Position numbers and translations under genes: made by a program | Notes under the pieces: generated by a model | The model's input: the letters and a program-made list of their open reading frames with translations, nothing else | What the model was told of the DNA's origin: nothing | Databases searched by the model: none | In this document: piece by piece, positions 54,576-64,000 of the stretch | Layout: each line of letters opens with the position of its first letter | Numbering within the stretch: position 1 is the first letter of the stretch | Assembly: GCA_019925095.2 (NCBI GenBank) | Contig: CM034388.1 | Coordinates: 31,502,934 to 31,566,933 of the forward strand | Direction: 5' to 3' | Length of the DNA: 64,000 nucleotides | Origin: Dendrolimus kikuchii | Taxonomy: Eukaryota > Arthropoda > Insecta > Lepidoptera > Lasiocampidae

Positions 54576-54819
54576 GCGTTCCATTAGAGACTCGTAACGA
54601 CCGCGATTTTTCCCATTCCATTTGCTTGCCGGCGTTAAAATCGTAAACCCAAGAGGAACGGTTATTCGACTCACCTCTTGACATAGGTCGCTGTGACCGT
54701 TGTGTCAACGGAAATGATGACGTCATTAGTGACGTTTTCGCTACGACCACAACGACCACGGTCACCTTGTGGAACGGATAACGGAGCATTTTGGGCGTTG
54801 TGAGCGACTAATGGAACGC
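54576..54819. mobile_element. MITE with GCGTTCCATTAG ends
   Basis: GCGTTCCATTAG at the left is mirrored by CTAATGGAACGC at the right, with GCT on both sides as a possible 3-bp duplication. Core includes GACGTCATTAGTGACGTT. Confidence 0.7.
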
Positions 54820-55245
54820 GCTGTTTGTAATGTGAAAATAACAGCTCTTTATTAATTGCATACGAAAGTATATGCGGCACTTATATCAAAAATTCAATAT
54901 TTAAAATTTTTGTCTGTCTGTGGATGTGCCGGCTAATCACAATGTACTCTTTGCGGCTAATCTCTGAAACGGCTGGATCGATTTTGACGGGACCTCCACT
55001 GGCAAATAGCTGATGTTATAAGCAGTAACTCTTAGGTGTTTTTATATCACTTAGTTACAGGAACTACCCTTTATATGGTAAAAGTTTTTTTTTAACAATT
55101 TAACCTCTTCCTTGGTTCATGAAAGAGGGAACTATGGATCTAGAAGATGCTTACTTATACGCACAAACACATATATATGTAAGTAAGCGTAAACGTATTT
55201 TTTTATACATATTTTATATATTTATAAAAAATTGCGAAATTTTAT

Positions 55246-55430
55246 CCGTGCAGGAACGGAGAAAGAATACAATTTCCTGCGTTGGGGCGGCCTGTCGTAA
55301 GAGGCGACTTAACAACCCACAGCCAGGTGGTAGGGCATTTGCCCGACTGGATGGCTACCACCGACGTTAGTAACCGCTTTCCATCAAGTGGGCCGTCTGC
55401 CTGTCTGCTGAACTCCTGCAATAAAAAATA
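55246..55430 (+). mobile_element. SINE-like repeat, copy 25 (internally deleted)
   Basis: Normal first 120 bp, a deletion at CTACCACCGACGTTAG, then the A-tail end. Confidence 0.85.
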
Positions 55431-55437
55431 TATATAT

Positions 55438-56065
55438 ACACAAGGAAGTAAATGTAGTTAATTAGTCCGTGCAGGAACGGAGAAAGAATACAATTTCCTG
55501 CAGCCGGGCGGCCTGTTGTAAGAGGCGAGCCAGGTGGTAAGGTACTTAGCCGACTGGATGGTTACTATCCCTGGTCTTAAGTATGCCGCCATAACAACCT
55601 TGAGTTGTGTTCCGGCATTAGTGACCAGGTTCCAGTCTCCCTCAAGAGAGCAGCAGCGCATTTGTAGCACCTTTGGTCTTGCAAATGTCCATAGGCGATA
55701 GTAACCGCTTTCCATCAAGTGGGCCGTCTGCCTGTCTGCTGAACTCCTGCAATAAAAAAAAAATAAACACAAGGAAGTAAATGTAGTTAATTAGTCCGTG
55801 CAGGAACGGAGAAAGAATACAATTTCCTGCAGCCGGGCGGCCTGTTGTAAGAGGTGAGCTAGGTGGTAAGGTACTTAGCCGACTGGATGGCTACTATCCC
55901 TGGTCTTGAGTATGCCGCCATAACAACCTTGAGTTGTGTTCCGGCATTAGTGACCAGGTTCCAGTCTCCCTTAAGAGAACAGCAGCGCATTTGTAGCACC
56001 TTTGATGTTACAAATGTCTATAGGCGATGGTAACCGCATTGCATCAACTCATGCAATTAAAAATA
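55438..56065 (+). repeat. Tandem duplication of a SINE-like copy with its flank (copies 26 and 27)
   Basis: ACACAAGGAAGTAAATGTAG (followed by TTAATTAG) occurs before both copies (about 55438 and 55768). Both copies share private variants such as GTGGTAAGGTACTTAGCCGA and a CGGGCGGCCTGTTGTAAGAG change. Unit length about 330 bp. Confidence 0.88.
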
Positions 56066-56069
56066 AAAA

Positions 56070-56635
56070 AAGTTACGTATTTTATTATTTATTATATACA
56101 ATAACACAAATTAAAAAAAAAATATCACGAAAATACATATTAGCTTATTAGTAAAAGAACTTAATTACTTGAGATTCAAGATGAAACATTTCTTATAAAT
56201 GCAGCACATTTTCTACTCAATATCACTTCATTATAATATTTAAAATTTTAATAGGCGATAAATAAGCAAGTTATAAATAAGGTCAAACGCTTACAAACGT
56301 TTGAAGCAACATAAAACTAGTACAAATGCCAATTATACATGAACAAAGAAAATTAAAGGAACATAAATTTATTGGCTTGGCACAGATCTCTCATAAATCA
56401 CAGAACTTATCATTCTTATTTACAGTTTTAATATCTATTGAAGTACATTTGGCAAAATATCACAATCTGACTGATCAGCATAAACGCATTGAATTCAAAA
56501 CTGATTTCATTTCAATTCAAAGTACTACAATAAATTAATAAGTTAAACATAACATACCTAAATAAGTAACAACGATGCTTCCTATTGCTTACATAAGTTT
56601 TTTATGATTAGCAGCACAGTTATTACTTTTAAAAA
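56070..56635. other. AT-rich intergenic sequence between genes A and B
   Basis: Contains a short open frame (56326-56538) without recognisable content. Confidence 0.45.
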
Positions 56636-56640
56636 CTATG

Positions 56641-56646
56641 TTTATT
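56641..56646 (-). terminator. Candidate poly(A) signal of gene B
   Basis: AATAAA on the minus strand (TTTATT on plus) about 60 bp past the gene B stop. Confidence 0.45.
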
Positions 56647-56705
56647 GATTTGTATTTCTTCAAATCAAATATTTTTTACTCTCTTAGCGATATTGTTGCG
56701 AAGTT

Positions 56706-56906
56706 CTATTTTTCTTCAACAGTAACATTTATATTAACTTGATTTTCTTCTTCATCTTCAACTGTGAGCTTATCAAGGTTTTCAGCTGCGTTCACGTCAT
56801 CAGGCAACGCAGCTTTACTTGTATCGGGTAAAAGAAGTGCCATGAAGGCTGGTGCAATGGCGACTACCCCAAACACCACGCTTGGAAGACCTTTCATATA
56901 TTGTCC
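56706..56906 (-). CDS. Gene B terminal exon (TM12, C-terminus)
   Basis: 201 nt in frame after TTTTTCCAG. GQYMKGLPSVVFG begins TM12, then LLLPDTSKAALPDDV and an acidic, Glu- and Asn-rich tail with a TAG stop at 56706-56708. The tail is about 12 residues longer than that of gene A. Confidence 0.9.
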   Translation of the reverse strand, partial: GQYMKGLPSVVFGVVAIAPAFMALLLPDTSKAALPDDVNAAENLDKLTVEDEEENQVNINVTVEEK

Positions 56907-59900
56907 CTGGAAAAACATTTTTTCACATTAGTCACGTTTCTAGATATCTAGTCAATGATAGAAAAGAATAAAATAGAAAACACTTTATTGTTCACCAAAA
57001 TAAGTAATTAAAGAAGGAATAATTACAATAATTTAATGGCAAAATAAAAGGTGGCTTTATCGCTTAAAGTGATCTCTTCCAAGCAGCCTGACTGAGAGGA
57101 TACTTTTAACAACTTATGTCTAGGTATAATTAAATTAGAAAGAAGTAAAATAAAAAAGGACGAACAGTACAATGTGGACAGTAAACAGCAAATTTAAGAA
57201 GAATACAAAAATATATATTTGATTATAAATTAAGGTAATGTTTTTGACAAACTTTTTAAATATGGCAAGTGATTTAGCTTTTCTGACATCTACGGGTAAA
57301 GAATTCCAAAGGCAAACAGCCTGCACGATTAAGGATTTGGAGCAAAATGTTGAAGAATGTGCAGGTGCCTTTAAAAAGGAGGTTATTAGAGGAGCGCAAA
57401 TCGAAAGTGTGGGTAGGGTAGGTAGGTTATACATAGTGTACGATATAATAAGTGTAGAAGATGAGCATTCCGGCGAAGTGAGATTGGCAGTGACTAATGA
57501 TATTAGTCATTTGTAAAATAAAATTTAAAGAAGGCCAAAAAATTACACGAGAAGAGCTAAGTGAAATTCTTAATCTATGTAGCTTAGTAGCTATTTTGCT
57601 AAGTATTGAAATAATAAAAGGGTTTTGTCAATGCATTTATGCAATATGCAGAAAAACAGAGGAAGAGAGAAGCTATAGTCTAACGCGGATAAACCTAAGG
57701 GACGAAGCAAAGAGCAGTAAAAGAGTAAGTAAAATAAGAATAATAAAAATATGAGATAAAACTAGAGAACATACTATGTATGATAAAAAGTTTAAAATAT
57801 TTACCAGTAATGGAGTTTGTGGAGCAAGAACTGATCCCAGTCTTCCAATAGTATTAGCGATATTTGTTAGTGAATTCCTTGACGTCGTAGGGAATATTTC
57901 CATGGCGACCACGTGGATGCTGAATACGCCGTAGCTACTGCACATCTTTCCAACCAAGTAGAACAATATGGACACCCACCATATGGCTGAAAATATAAAG
58001 AGCATGGTGAAGTTACTCGAAGTATCAGCAAATTTGAAGTCTATACATTATTATAAAAAAAGAAATATTGGATTGTGTAAGATTTCATAACTACAGTAGC
58101 ACGTACGAGCGAAACGTCGTTGGCGTTATCATGACGACGACGTATTTGTTTTAGTCGTTGTTGAATTACGAGAAAACGAAGTAATTTATCACGTTAAGCT
58201 GCGTAGAGTTTCTATTAAACCCATTCAGTAGTTGTTGTGTGATGTTCTCACAGACAAACAAAGAAAAAATTCTGAAAGTGTATTTTCGGAATCTGCTGAT
58301 CCAAATTAGCAGCTCCTATCTTTCTTTATCATTTATAAATTAATTGTAAAATCTCAATATCTCCACAGATTTATTATATTATAGATAGATAGATTTGTAT
58401 TTAAATAAAAATTTAATAAATGACTAAACAGATATACAATGCAAAAGTGGATGGATGCAGAAGTCGTGGAAGGCCACGACACACCTTCCATGATCAAATT
58501 GATCATGTACTAGCAGAAGGTGATGTCAGGAGCCTTAAGAACAGACGAGCGTGCATGACAAGAGTTATGAATGTCAAAGAAGCAAGTGAGATGTGTAAGA
58601 ATAAACCTGAATGGCGCTCTGTTGTTCGTGCCTACCCCGCAAGGGAACTGGCGTGAAGTTATGTATGTATGGATAAAAATTAATACTTACATTTTGGTAT
58701 AAACGCTGAAGATATAAAGAAGATAGAGCACAATATGTAGGCGACACAAATCGGCGCTCTCCGACCATATCTTGTTAAAGTTAATGCAGTAATAATCCTT
58801 GTGGGGACTGCTACCAGTAAAACTGCTGAGAAGTTCAAATACTTGTTCCCAGAGATACTTGTGGAGTTGATCATGGTGCCATTGAAGACAAACATGGAGC
58901 AAATGAAGAGTGCGGACATCAAAGCCATCCGGACGAGGATGGTCTTCGAACGAAGGACGGATAAAATGTGTAATGATTCCTGAGGTCTACTTGGATTCAC
59001 CTGAAAGAGTTCAATAATAATGTTAAATATCACAATATGAATAACATGTTGAGAAATGTACTGTCCACAAACACTAACGCCTAAAAGTCCAAATTGACAT
59101 GACAAAAGTCATGCTGGAATCACTAACTTAATCAGAGTTCTTAGGGTCAGCTCGACCGGTGTTATACCGCTGTCTCACAGAATACCGGCATAAAAGGTCT
59201 TAAGTGAATCGTAGTGAGACTTCCGGAGGATCCCCTATTCCATGTCTTTTATTCCCCCCTAAATTTTCTCTGCTATTTACCCCGTAATCCTACTCTTTAT
59301 CACTTCCTAAAGACTAGCAACGCGTTAGATTTGCCCCTGGCATGCAAACATCTATAGGCGACGGTACTCACTTTATTTCTAGTACACTTTCTGTCTTCAT
59401 GTCCTCTTCCGGCAATAAAAAAGCTTCTCATTCAAAAATATAATAAGTTCCGATTCATATCACTTCAAAAAACTCCAGTCTAGACTACAACCTAATATAC
59501 ATTACTTTAATTGCTAAATAAACACGCTAATTTTGGTGATCTCCATGACGCAAATCCAGTTAAAACCTCTACAATACTCAGTTACTGGGTCTATTATAGT
59601 GTTACTATGTATTCAAAAGATTTGGCATTGAATATCCATATTAGTAATTCACAAATCAAATCTGTACTCACGCTGTGTGTAAATATTTTGACAATAGTAA
59701 TAATTGATTTGCTACAAATGACCAAACCATAGGTCGCTTATTTGGTATAAATCGTAAGTAAAATGTTTGAATAGTGATTAGTGATAACGGAGTACCACTA
59801 ATCACTATTCAAACATTTTACTTACTAGTTATTCCAAATAAGCGATCTACTGTTTGGTAATTTGTAGCAAACTACTACTTACTAGATGATCAATTTATCA

Positions 59901-62236
59901 TATTATCGGTACAAAATTAAAATTGTACAAACTATTGAAATGGATTCGTACATTAGACTACAGTTCGCTATACTCTTTACTGTTACAAGGTGTTGTAATG
60001 CTACAATTAAAATATCTTAATAAAGTTCTTCTTAATCAGAGTTACCTGGTTAGACTTGTTTCTCTCTTCTGTAATCTTATGAAGCATCTCCTTTGCTTTA
60101 TTAGATAGAGTTATGTTGTTGATTTTTGCTACTTTATTCAAAACTCTTACTGCTTCATCCTTTTTGTTGTGTGCAAGCAACCATCTCACCCCTTCATCGA
60201 CGAGGAATATGTAGAATACCACAACTAGTAGCGGAGCATATATCGCCCTCATCATATGCCTCCAATATGGTACTTTCCAGGCTATCAGACCGAAGAATGC
60301 ACTCCCGATGCTTGCGAGTATATCTGATGCACACGAGAATACAACACGGCGTTTTTGAGTTACTGCCTCTAGAGCTGAAAATTAATTATATTACTTATTA
60401 AATAAACGAAAATGTACTAATTGAAATGTTGCAGGAACGGAGAAAGAATACAATTTCCTGCGGCCGGACTGCCTGTCGTAAGAGGCGACTAAACAACCCA
60501 CAGCCAGGTGGTAGGGTATTTGCCTGACTGGATGGCTACCACCCCTAGTCTAGAGTATGCCGCCATAACAACCTTGAGTTGTGTTCCGGCATTAGTGACC
60601 AGGTTCCAGTCTCCCTTAAGAGAGCAGCAGGGCATTTGTAGCACCTTTGGTGTTTCAAATGTCCATAGGCAATCGCAACCGCTTTCCATCAAGTGGGCCG
60701 TCTGCCTGTCTGCTGAACTCATGCAATAAAAAAAAATACGATTTATCATGTTTATCATGGATACCTGTTACATACTTTAATCAAAAGAATAGTTAATCTG
60801 AAATCCCTTGCTTACATTCTCGATATAGTAGATATATTTTGGGAATAACTTGAACATTTACATTAATTTGCTGTTATTTGGATGTCTTAATGCTGCATGT
60901 ATCTATCTACAATATAGCTTATATGGCTTGAAAACAAACGAAAAATTGTCTTTATAATAATATATTATAGAACATAAAAGGTAAAAATGTGAGTATGTCT
61001 GTAGGAAGTAATCTCTTGAATTTAAAAATGTTTCACCAGTAATTAATAATACTTTTCAAAAAAAATTATGACGTCATGGACGTCATGGATCAGCTAGTAT
61101 TAAATAAAGCAAAAGCTGGTACGTCTCTAATAAAAGTACCTAAACCAAATGGTTGAGTAAATTCAGAAAATAATGTACAAAGTCACTTACACAAAACCAT
61201 AGAAGCGTTCCCATAGCCCAAGGCAGTTTCAAGGAACTCAAACACTAGCAGCATCCAGTAATTGACTGAGAAGGACTTGATTAGACCAGCGATGCCTACC
61301 ATCAGAGGCGTGGCAACGATTATCACCTTTCGACCATATCTGTTGGACAATAAATAATACAATATTCCTGGAAATATGTCAATTTATTTATCTTGAATTT
61401 ACGTTAAGGTCATGATAGGCTTACGAATACCTACGTTAGGAATATTTAAACCATTTCTTATGGACAGCTACAAATAAATAAAATATAGTAATCAAAAATT
61501 TGTGAAAGAAAGTTTGTGATAATATCAAATCAAAGCATCACAAATAGAGTACCTATAATTTTTAATACAATTATTATTAACCTCATTATCATGTATGTAT
61601 TAAGAGACTGGTAATTAATTAATATCGAATACATAAAATAAACAATGAAAGAAGAAAGAAATGTTGTATGCACGACAAATAGACTCTTTAACAATAAAGA
61701 GAAAAATAAAAGTCCTTAAATTGAACCCAGACTCAGCGTATTGCTAGTCAACGGACCAGCGCTGTTCTTCCGTCTGGGATCAGCACCTACAGATATGGTG
61801 ACAATATACAACACAATATATTATTTCCTTAATATATCTAGTTAAGTAATGATAAAAATAAAAAGTATTAAGTAAGTAAGAAGTTATCATGAATAGAAAT
61901 AATCACATTCAACAGTATTGACAAATAAACCTTTTTAATAGAAAATAACAGGCTATATCTTCGACCGTTATAAATGTATAAAATAAAAAATAAATTATAC
62001 AGACAATAAGTAAATAACTTATGTAAAAGTCATGTTTGAACACATGGGATTGTTTTGTCAAAGATTACGTACGATAGAGAATTTGTGTCAACGTTGATTG
62101 ATTTTTAACTCATGAGATAATTGACTATAATTTACCTGTCAGAAATAAATCCCGAAAGAACAAAGGAAAACACAAGTCCGAGATTGTGAATTGTCCCGAT
62201 GAGAGTTCTTTTCCAGGGTTGGCATCCGAGGTCAAA
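56706..62236 (-). CDS. SLC22-like organic cation/solute transporter, gene B (3' six exons, 5' end outside or unseen)
   Basis: Paralogue of gene A on the opposite strand. Exons in transcript order: 62236-62136, 61339-61191, 60374-60046, 59000-58691, 57986-57805, 56906-56706, totalling 1272 nt or 423 aa plus stop. All junctions are GT-AG with compatible phases. It starts in frame at FDLGC, the same point as gene A exon 3, so the TM1 and extracellular loop exons should lie upstream, beyond 64000 or not recognised. Motifs: DRYGRK after TM2, DEGVRWLL after TM6, TRYGRR in the TM8-9 loop, IGRLGSVLAPQTPLL in TM11, and an acidic tail ending in EEK. It differs from gene A in having one extra intron inside DR|YGRK and in replacing the usual TSELYPT motif with MEIFPTTSR. 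A coding role is likely because every exon is open. Confidence 0.9.
56960..57480 (-). mobile_element. Jockey/CR1-like LINE 3' end in gene B last intron
   Basis: The minus strand reads QAVCLWNSLPVDVRKAKSLA and FKKFVKN, the C-terminal pattern of LINE reverse transcriptase ORFs, followed by a 3' UTR with AAGTGATCTCTTCCAAGCAG (inverted) and a TTTATTGTTCACC end. Confidence 0.65.
57805..57986 (-). CDS. Gene B exon for TM10-TM11
   Basis: 182 nt, identical in length and phase to gene A exon 6. Carries IWWVSILFYLVGKM, AMEIFPTTSRNS and IGRLGSVLAPQTPLL. Donor GTAAAT. Confidence 0.9.
58422..58672 (+). mobile_element. RTE LINE 3' fragment, copy 20, gene B intron
   Basis: From GACTAAACAGATATACAATG to ATGTATG, with similar ATAAAAATT(T)AAT on both sides as an imperfect duplication. 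Confidence 0.88.
58691..59000 (-). CDS. Gene B exon for TM7-TM9
   Basis: 310 nt, in frame after TTTCAG and ending in phase 1 at GTAAGT. It holds NGTMINSTSISGNKYLNF and TRYGRRAPI, equivalent to gene A exon 5. A short RTE fragment (58422-58672) lies within 20 bp beyond its donor. Confidence 0.9.
59270..59420 (+). mobile_element. Old SINE-like fragment
   Basis: AGACTAGCAACGCGTTAG, ATCTATAGGCGACGGTA and CCGGCAATAAAAAAG, related to the block at 53325-53445 and distantly to the 310-bp repeat. Confidence 0.5.
59708..59871. mobile_element. Palindromic MITE in gene B intron
   Basis: About 76-bp arms around a 12-bp loop: TTTGCTACAAAT at the left and ATTTGTAGCAAA at the right, with AAGTAAAATGTTTGAATAGT matching across. 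Confidence 0.88.
60046..60374 (-). CDS. Gene B exon for TM4-TM6 and central loop
   Basis: 329 nt, phase 1 in and phase 0 out. It has the membrane segments around AWKVPYWRHMM and LLVVVFYIFL, then DEGVRWLLAHNKKDEA and a charged loop ending KSNQ at a GTAACT donor. It corresponds to gene A exon 4. Confidence 0.9.
60430..60737 (+). mobile_element. SINE-like repeat, copy 28, gene B intron
   Basis: TTGCAGGAACGGAGAAAG to CTCATGCAATAAAAAAAA. Full-length but for the first few bases. Confidence 0.86.
60945..61097 (+). mobile_element. Small Helitron-like fragment
   Basis: AATATATTATAGAACATAAA near the 5' side and GGATCAGCTAG at the 3' end followed by T. Confidence 0.4.
61191..61339 (-). CDS. Gene B exon for TM3-TM4 start
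   Basis: Completes DRYGRK after CCAACAG, then KVIIVATPL and a NYWMLLVFEFLETALGYG stretch. It ends in phase 1 at GTAAGT. 149 nt. Confidence 0.87.
62136..62236 (-). CDS. Gene B exon for TM2 (first in window)
   Basis: Begins FDLGCQPWKR after TTTCAG and ends in phase 2 within the Arg of the DRYGRK motif at a GTAAAT donor. 101 nt. Confidence 0.85.
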
Positions 62237-62349
62237 CTGAAACGTAAAAATTACAGAACTGTATAAAACAATCTTAAGAATAAACTAAATAAAGATGAAA
62301 AAAGAGAGAAATATAGTAAAATCAGTGCACAAATAGAGAATTTTTCACG

Positions 62350-62485
62350 GGTTGTCTGGAAGAGATCGCTTCTTAGCGATAAGACCGCCCATTGTGCACA
62401 TTTAGAATATTTTTAGGCTATAAGTTTTTCCGTGTTTTTCTGTAATGGTGTACAATAAAGTGTTATCTATCTATCTATCTATCTA
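62350..62485 (+). repeat. LINE-type 3' tail with ATCT repeats
   Basis: GGAAGAGATCGCTTCTTAGC, TGTAATGGTGTACAATAAAG and a TATC/ATCT run at the end. Confidence 0.6.
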
Positions 62486-62765
62486 GAATTTCTGCGGCCG
62501 GGTGGCCTGTCGTAAGAGACAAAAAAAAACAATCCACAGCGATGAGCTAGAGCATTCGCCTGTCTGGATAGCTACTATCCTTAGCCTAAAGCATGTCGCA
62601 TAACAATCTCGTGTTCCATCATTAGTGGCCAGATTCCAATCCCCCTTCGAGGCCAGCAGCATGTTGGTAACACTTTTGTTGTTGCAAATGTCCATAGGCG
62701 ACCGTAACCACTCCACCAACCAAGCGGCTCATCAGCCTTTTACTGTACTCCAGCAATAAAAAATT
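62486..62765 (+). mobile_element. SINE-like repeat, copy 29 (old)
   Basis: TTTCTGCGGCCGGGTGGCCT to CTCCAGCAATAAAAAAT with many substitutions. Confidence 0.75.
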
Positions 62766-62879
62766 ATACAAATTTAAAAATATAAAAGTTTTACTAGTGA
62801 CAGACTCACAAGTGCGGTATGAATACACTTTAGAGGTAATTTATATAGATTTGAAAATGACGACTCACATCACGTTATT

Positions 62880-63790
62880 GTCAACATAGTCTCTGTAAAT
62901 ACTACATACAATGGAATGACTGTTATTAACGGCGACCGAACAAAGCATGTCATTTGTTGATCCAACTATGAAAAAGAGTGATGAATGATTTTTTTCAAAA
63001 AATTTCAAATGTTTCTGACATTTGTTCATCAATACCTATTATTATAACCTACAACTATTGTGATGGCTTTGAATCAGTCTGAAACGGGATCACAAATTCC
63101 TGATAAAGATTATAAATGCGAATTTAAGTTTCTTCTAACACTTGATGCCTAAATTATTCAACCAATCATCAAGAAATTTTGCATGCATCAGGGGTACAGG
63201 AAAGGACATAGACACCTTTTATCCAGAAAAAAATATAGTTCTCGAGGCATAGAAAATAAAGTCTGATGGCGCTGCAAATGCGTTTCTTTTTTGACTATTC
63301 ACTAACAAACAATATGACGTTGCTACGATGACGATTTTGTTCAGGACATAGATTACAGTAATATAATAGGAGAGTTCAGAGTTTTATACGGTAACTAATA
63401 GATAATGCTTATATAATATTAAAATACCTTTAGATAGAATATATAGAAAAAGCTGGATTAAGAAAATCTATACTAATGCAAACGAGGTCGCCGGTAAAAG
63501 CTGGTAGGTTATAGAAGCTAAGCACAAGCGAGTGACCAGCTTGAGACTGTAGAAGTCGCTATAACCGAAATCGGTCTAGACAGTATTATTATTATGTAAA
63601 TGACTCTAACATTTACTATTGACATACGAGTGATATTAGTTGACAAGATAATGTCATCACTCTCTTAATTAATTGTATTAATTGAACTCAGTGACATTGA
63701 TGACATAACTAAGGTAAGATAGCGGACACGCAATACATAGTCCATAATCAGTTTTACCATTGTTTCAAGGATCATGTATCTAAGATAATA
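62880..63790. other. Sequence upstream of gene B exons
   Basis: Searched for the missing extracellular loop exon on the minus strand; nothing with matching phase was found. No other feature seen. Confidence 0.4.
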
Positions 63791-63796
63791 GTAGTG

Positions 63797-63845
63797 TTTT
63801 TTATTGCTGCAGGACAGCAGACAGGCTGAAACTCCATCTAATGTG
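63797..63845 (-). mobile_element. SINE-like repeat, terminal fragment
   Basis: TTTTTTATTGCTGCAGGACA and GCAGACAGGCTGA, only the A-tail end. Confidence 0.5.
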
Positions 63846-64000
63846 TCAATACAAAAACAAAAGTGTAATATAATATGCTAGCTATTAATAAAAAACATAT
63901 GAACAAAGTGTCTTCACCATAATAGAGACAATAAAATTAATGGACACTTTCTTAGTATGAATACTTTTAGCTAATTAAGTTATATTTAAATTACTTATTA

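Noticed and set aside
57238..57754. Plus-strand ORFs of 92 and 85 aa
   Set aside because: They lie antisense to the LINE C-terminal fragment, whose minus-strand reading is the recognisable one.
62860..62990. Missing loop exon of gene B on the minus strand (CSIYRDYVDNN stretch with two spaced cysteines)
   Set aside because: It resembles the loop, but the good GTGAGT donor is in the wrong phase, the in-phase GT is weak, and no acceptor gives the conserved Arg-Cys start.

Overview
This window looks like nuclear DNA of a lepidopteran insect (moth or butterfly). It is AT-rich, its genes are split by introns, and it is saturated with transposable elements of types typical of Lepidoptera: RTE and Jockey-like LINEs, Penelope-like elements with a GIY-YIG endonuclease, Helitrons inserted between A and T with a 3' CTAG end, mariner relics and many MITEs. 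There are no bacterial-type operons. The lepidopteran assignment is an inference from repeat content and protein resemblance, not from a database search.

The host genes are SLC22-type organic cation/solute transporters (major facilitator superfamily). Gene A (+ strand, 39232-53624) is complete: seven coding exons, 576 aa, every junction GT-AG and phase-compatible. Gene B (- strand, 62236 down to 56706) is a convergent, tail-to-tail paralogue. Its last six exons lie in the window and its first exons do not. Two further SLC22-type exons on the + strand (5540-5717 and 11710-11913) look like a broken or heavily divergent third copy: the loop exon keeps its splice phases but has lost every cysteine, and the exons for TM2-TM11 are absent between the two. 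The locus is therefore a small SLC22 tandem cluster that has expanded and partly decayed.

The rest is mobile DNA. 0.6-2.5 kb: a Jockey-like relic split by a 5'-truncated Penelope-like element with a 13-bp target duplication. 3.1-4.1 kb: a dead mariner interrupted by a SINE-like repeat. 8-14 kb: Helitrons, MITEs, LTR fragments. 14.7-15.7 kb: a 1-kb RCY trinucleotide array open in several frames. 19.9-22.4 kb: the longest RTE LINE, carrying APE endonuclease and reverse transcriptase regions joined by an internal deletion. 23-36 kb: a putative solo LTR, SINEs, a foldback element, a 22-bp minisatellite, twin Helitrons and a second nested Penelope. 39-53 kb: gene A, with its introns packed with 5'-truncated RTE copies and SINEs. 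Intron 5 holds a PIF/Harbinger-like element enclosing eleven 99-bp repeats. 54-62 kb: intergenic repeats and gene B.

Two families dominate: about 20 copies of the RTE (tail TATG repeats, usually 10-13-bp target duplications) and about 30 copies of a roughly 310-bp A-tailed repeat. Several RTE copies sit inside that repeat and one repeat copy sits inside an RTE copy, so both were active over overlapping periods. The most striking single event is an RTE insertion across the 5' splice site of gene A exon 6. Its target duplication has copied the splice donor.
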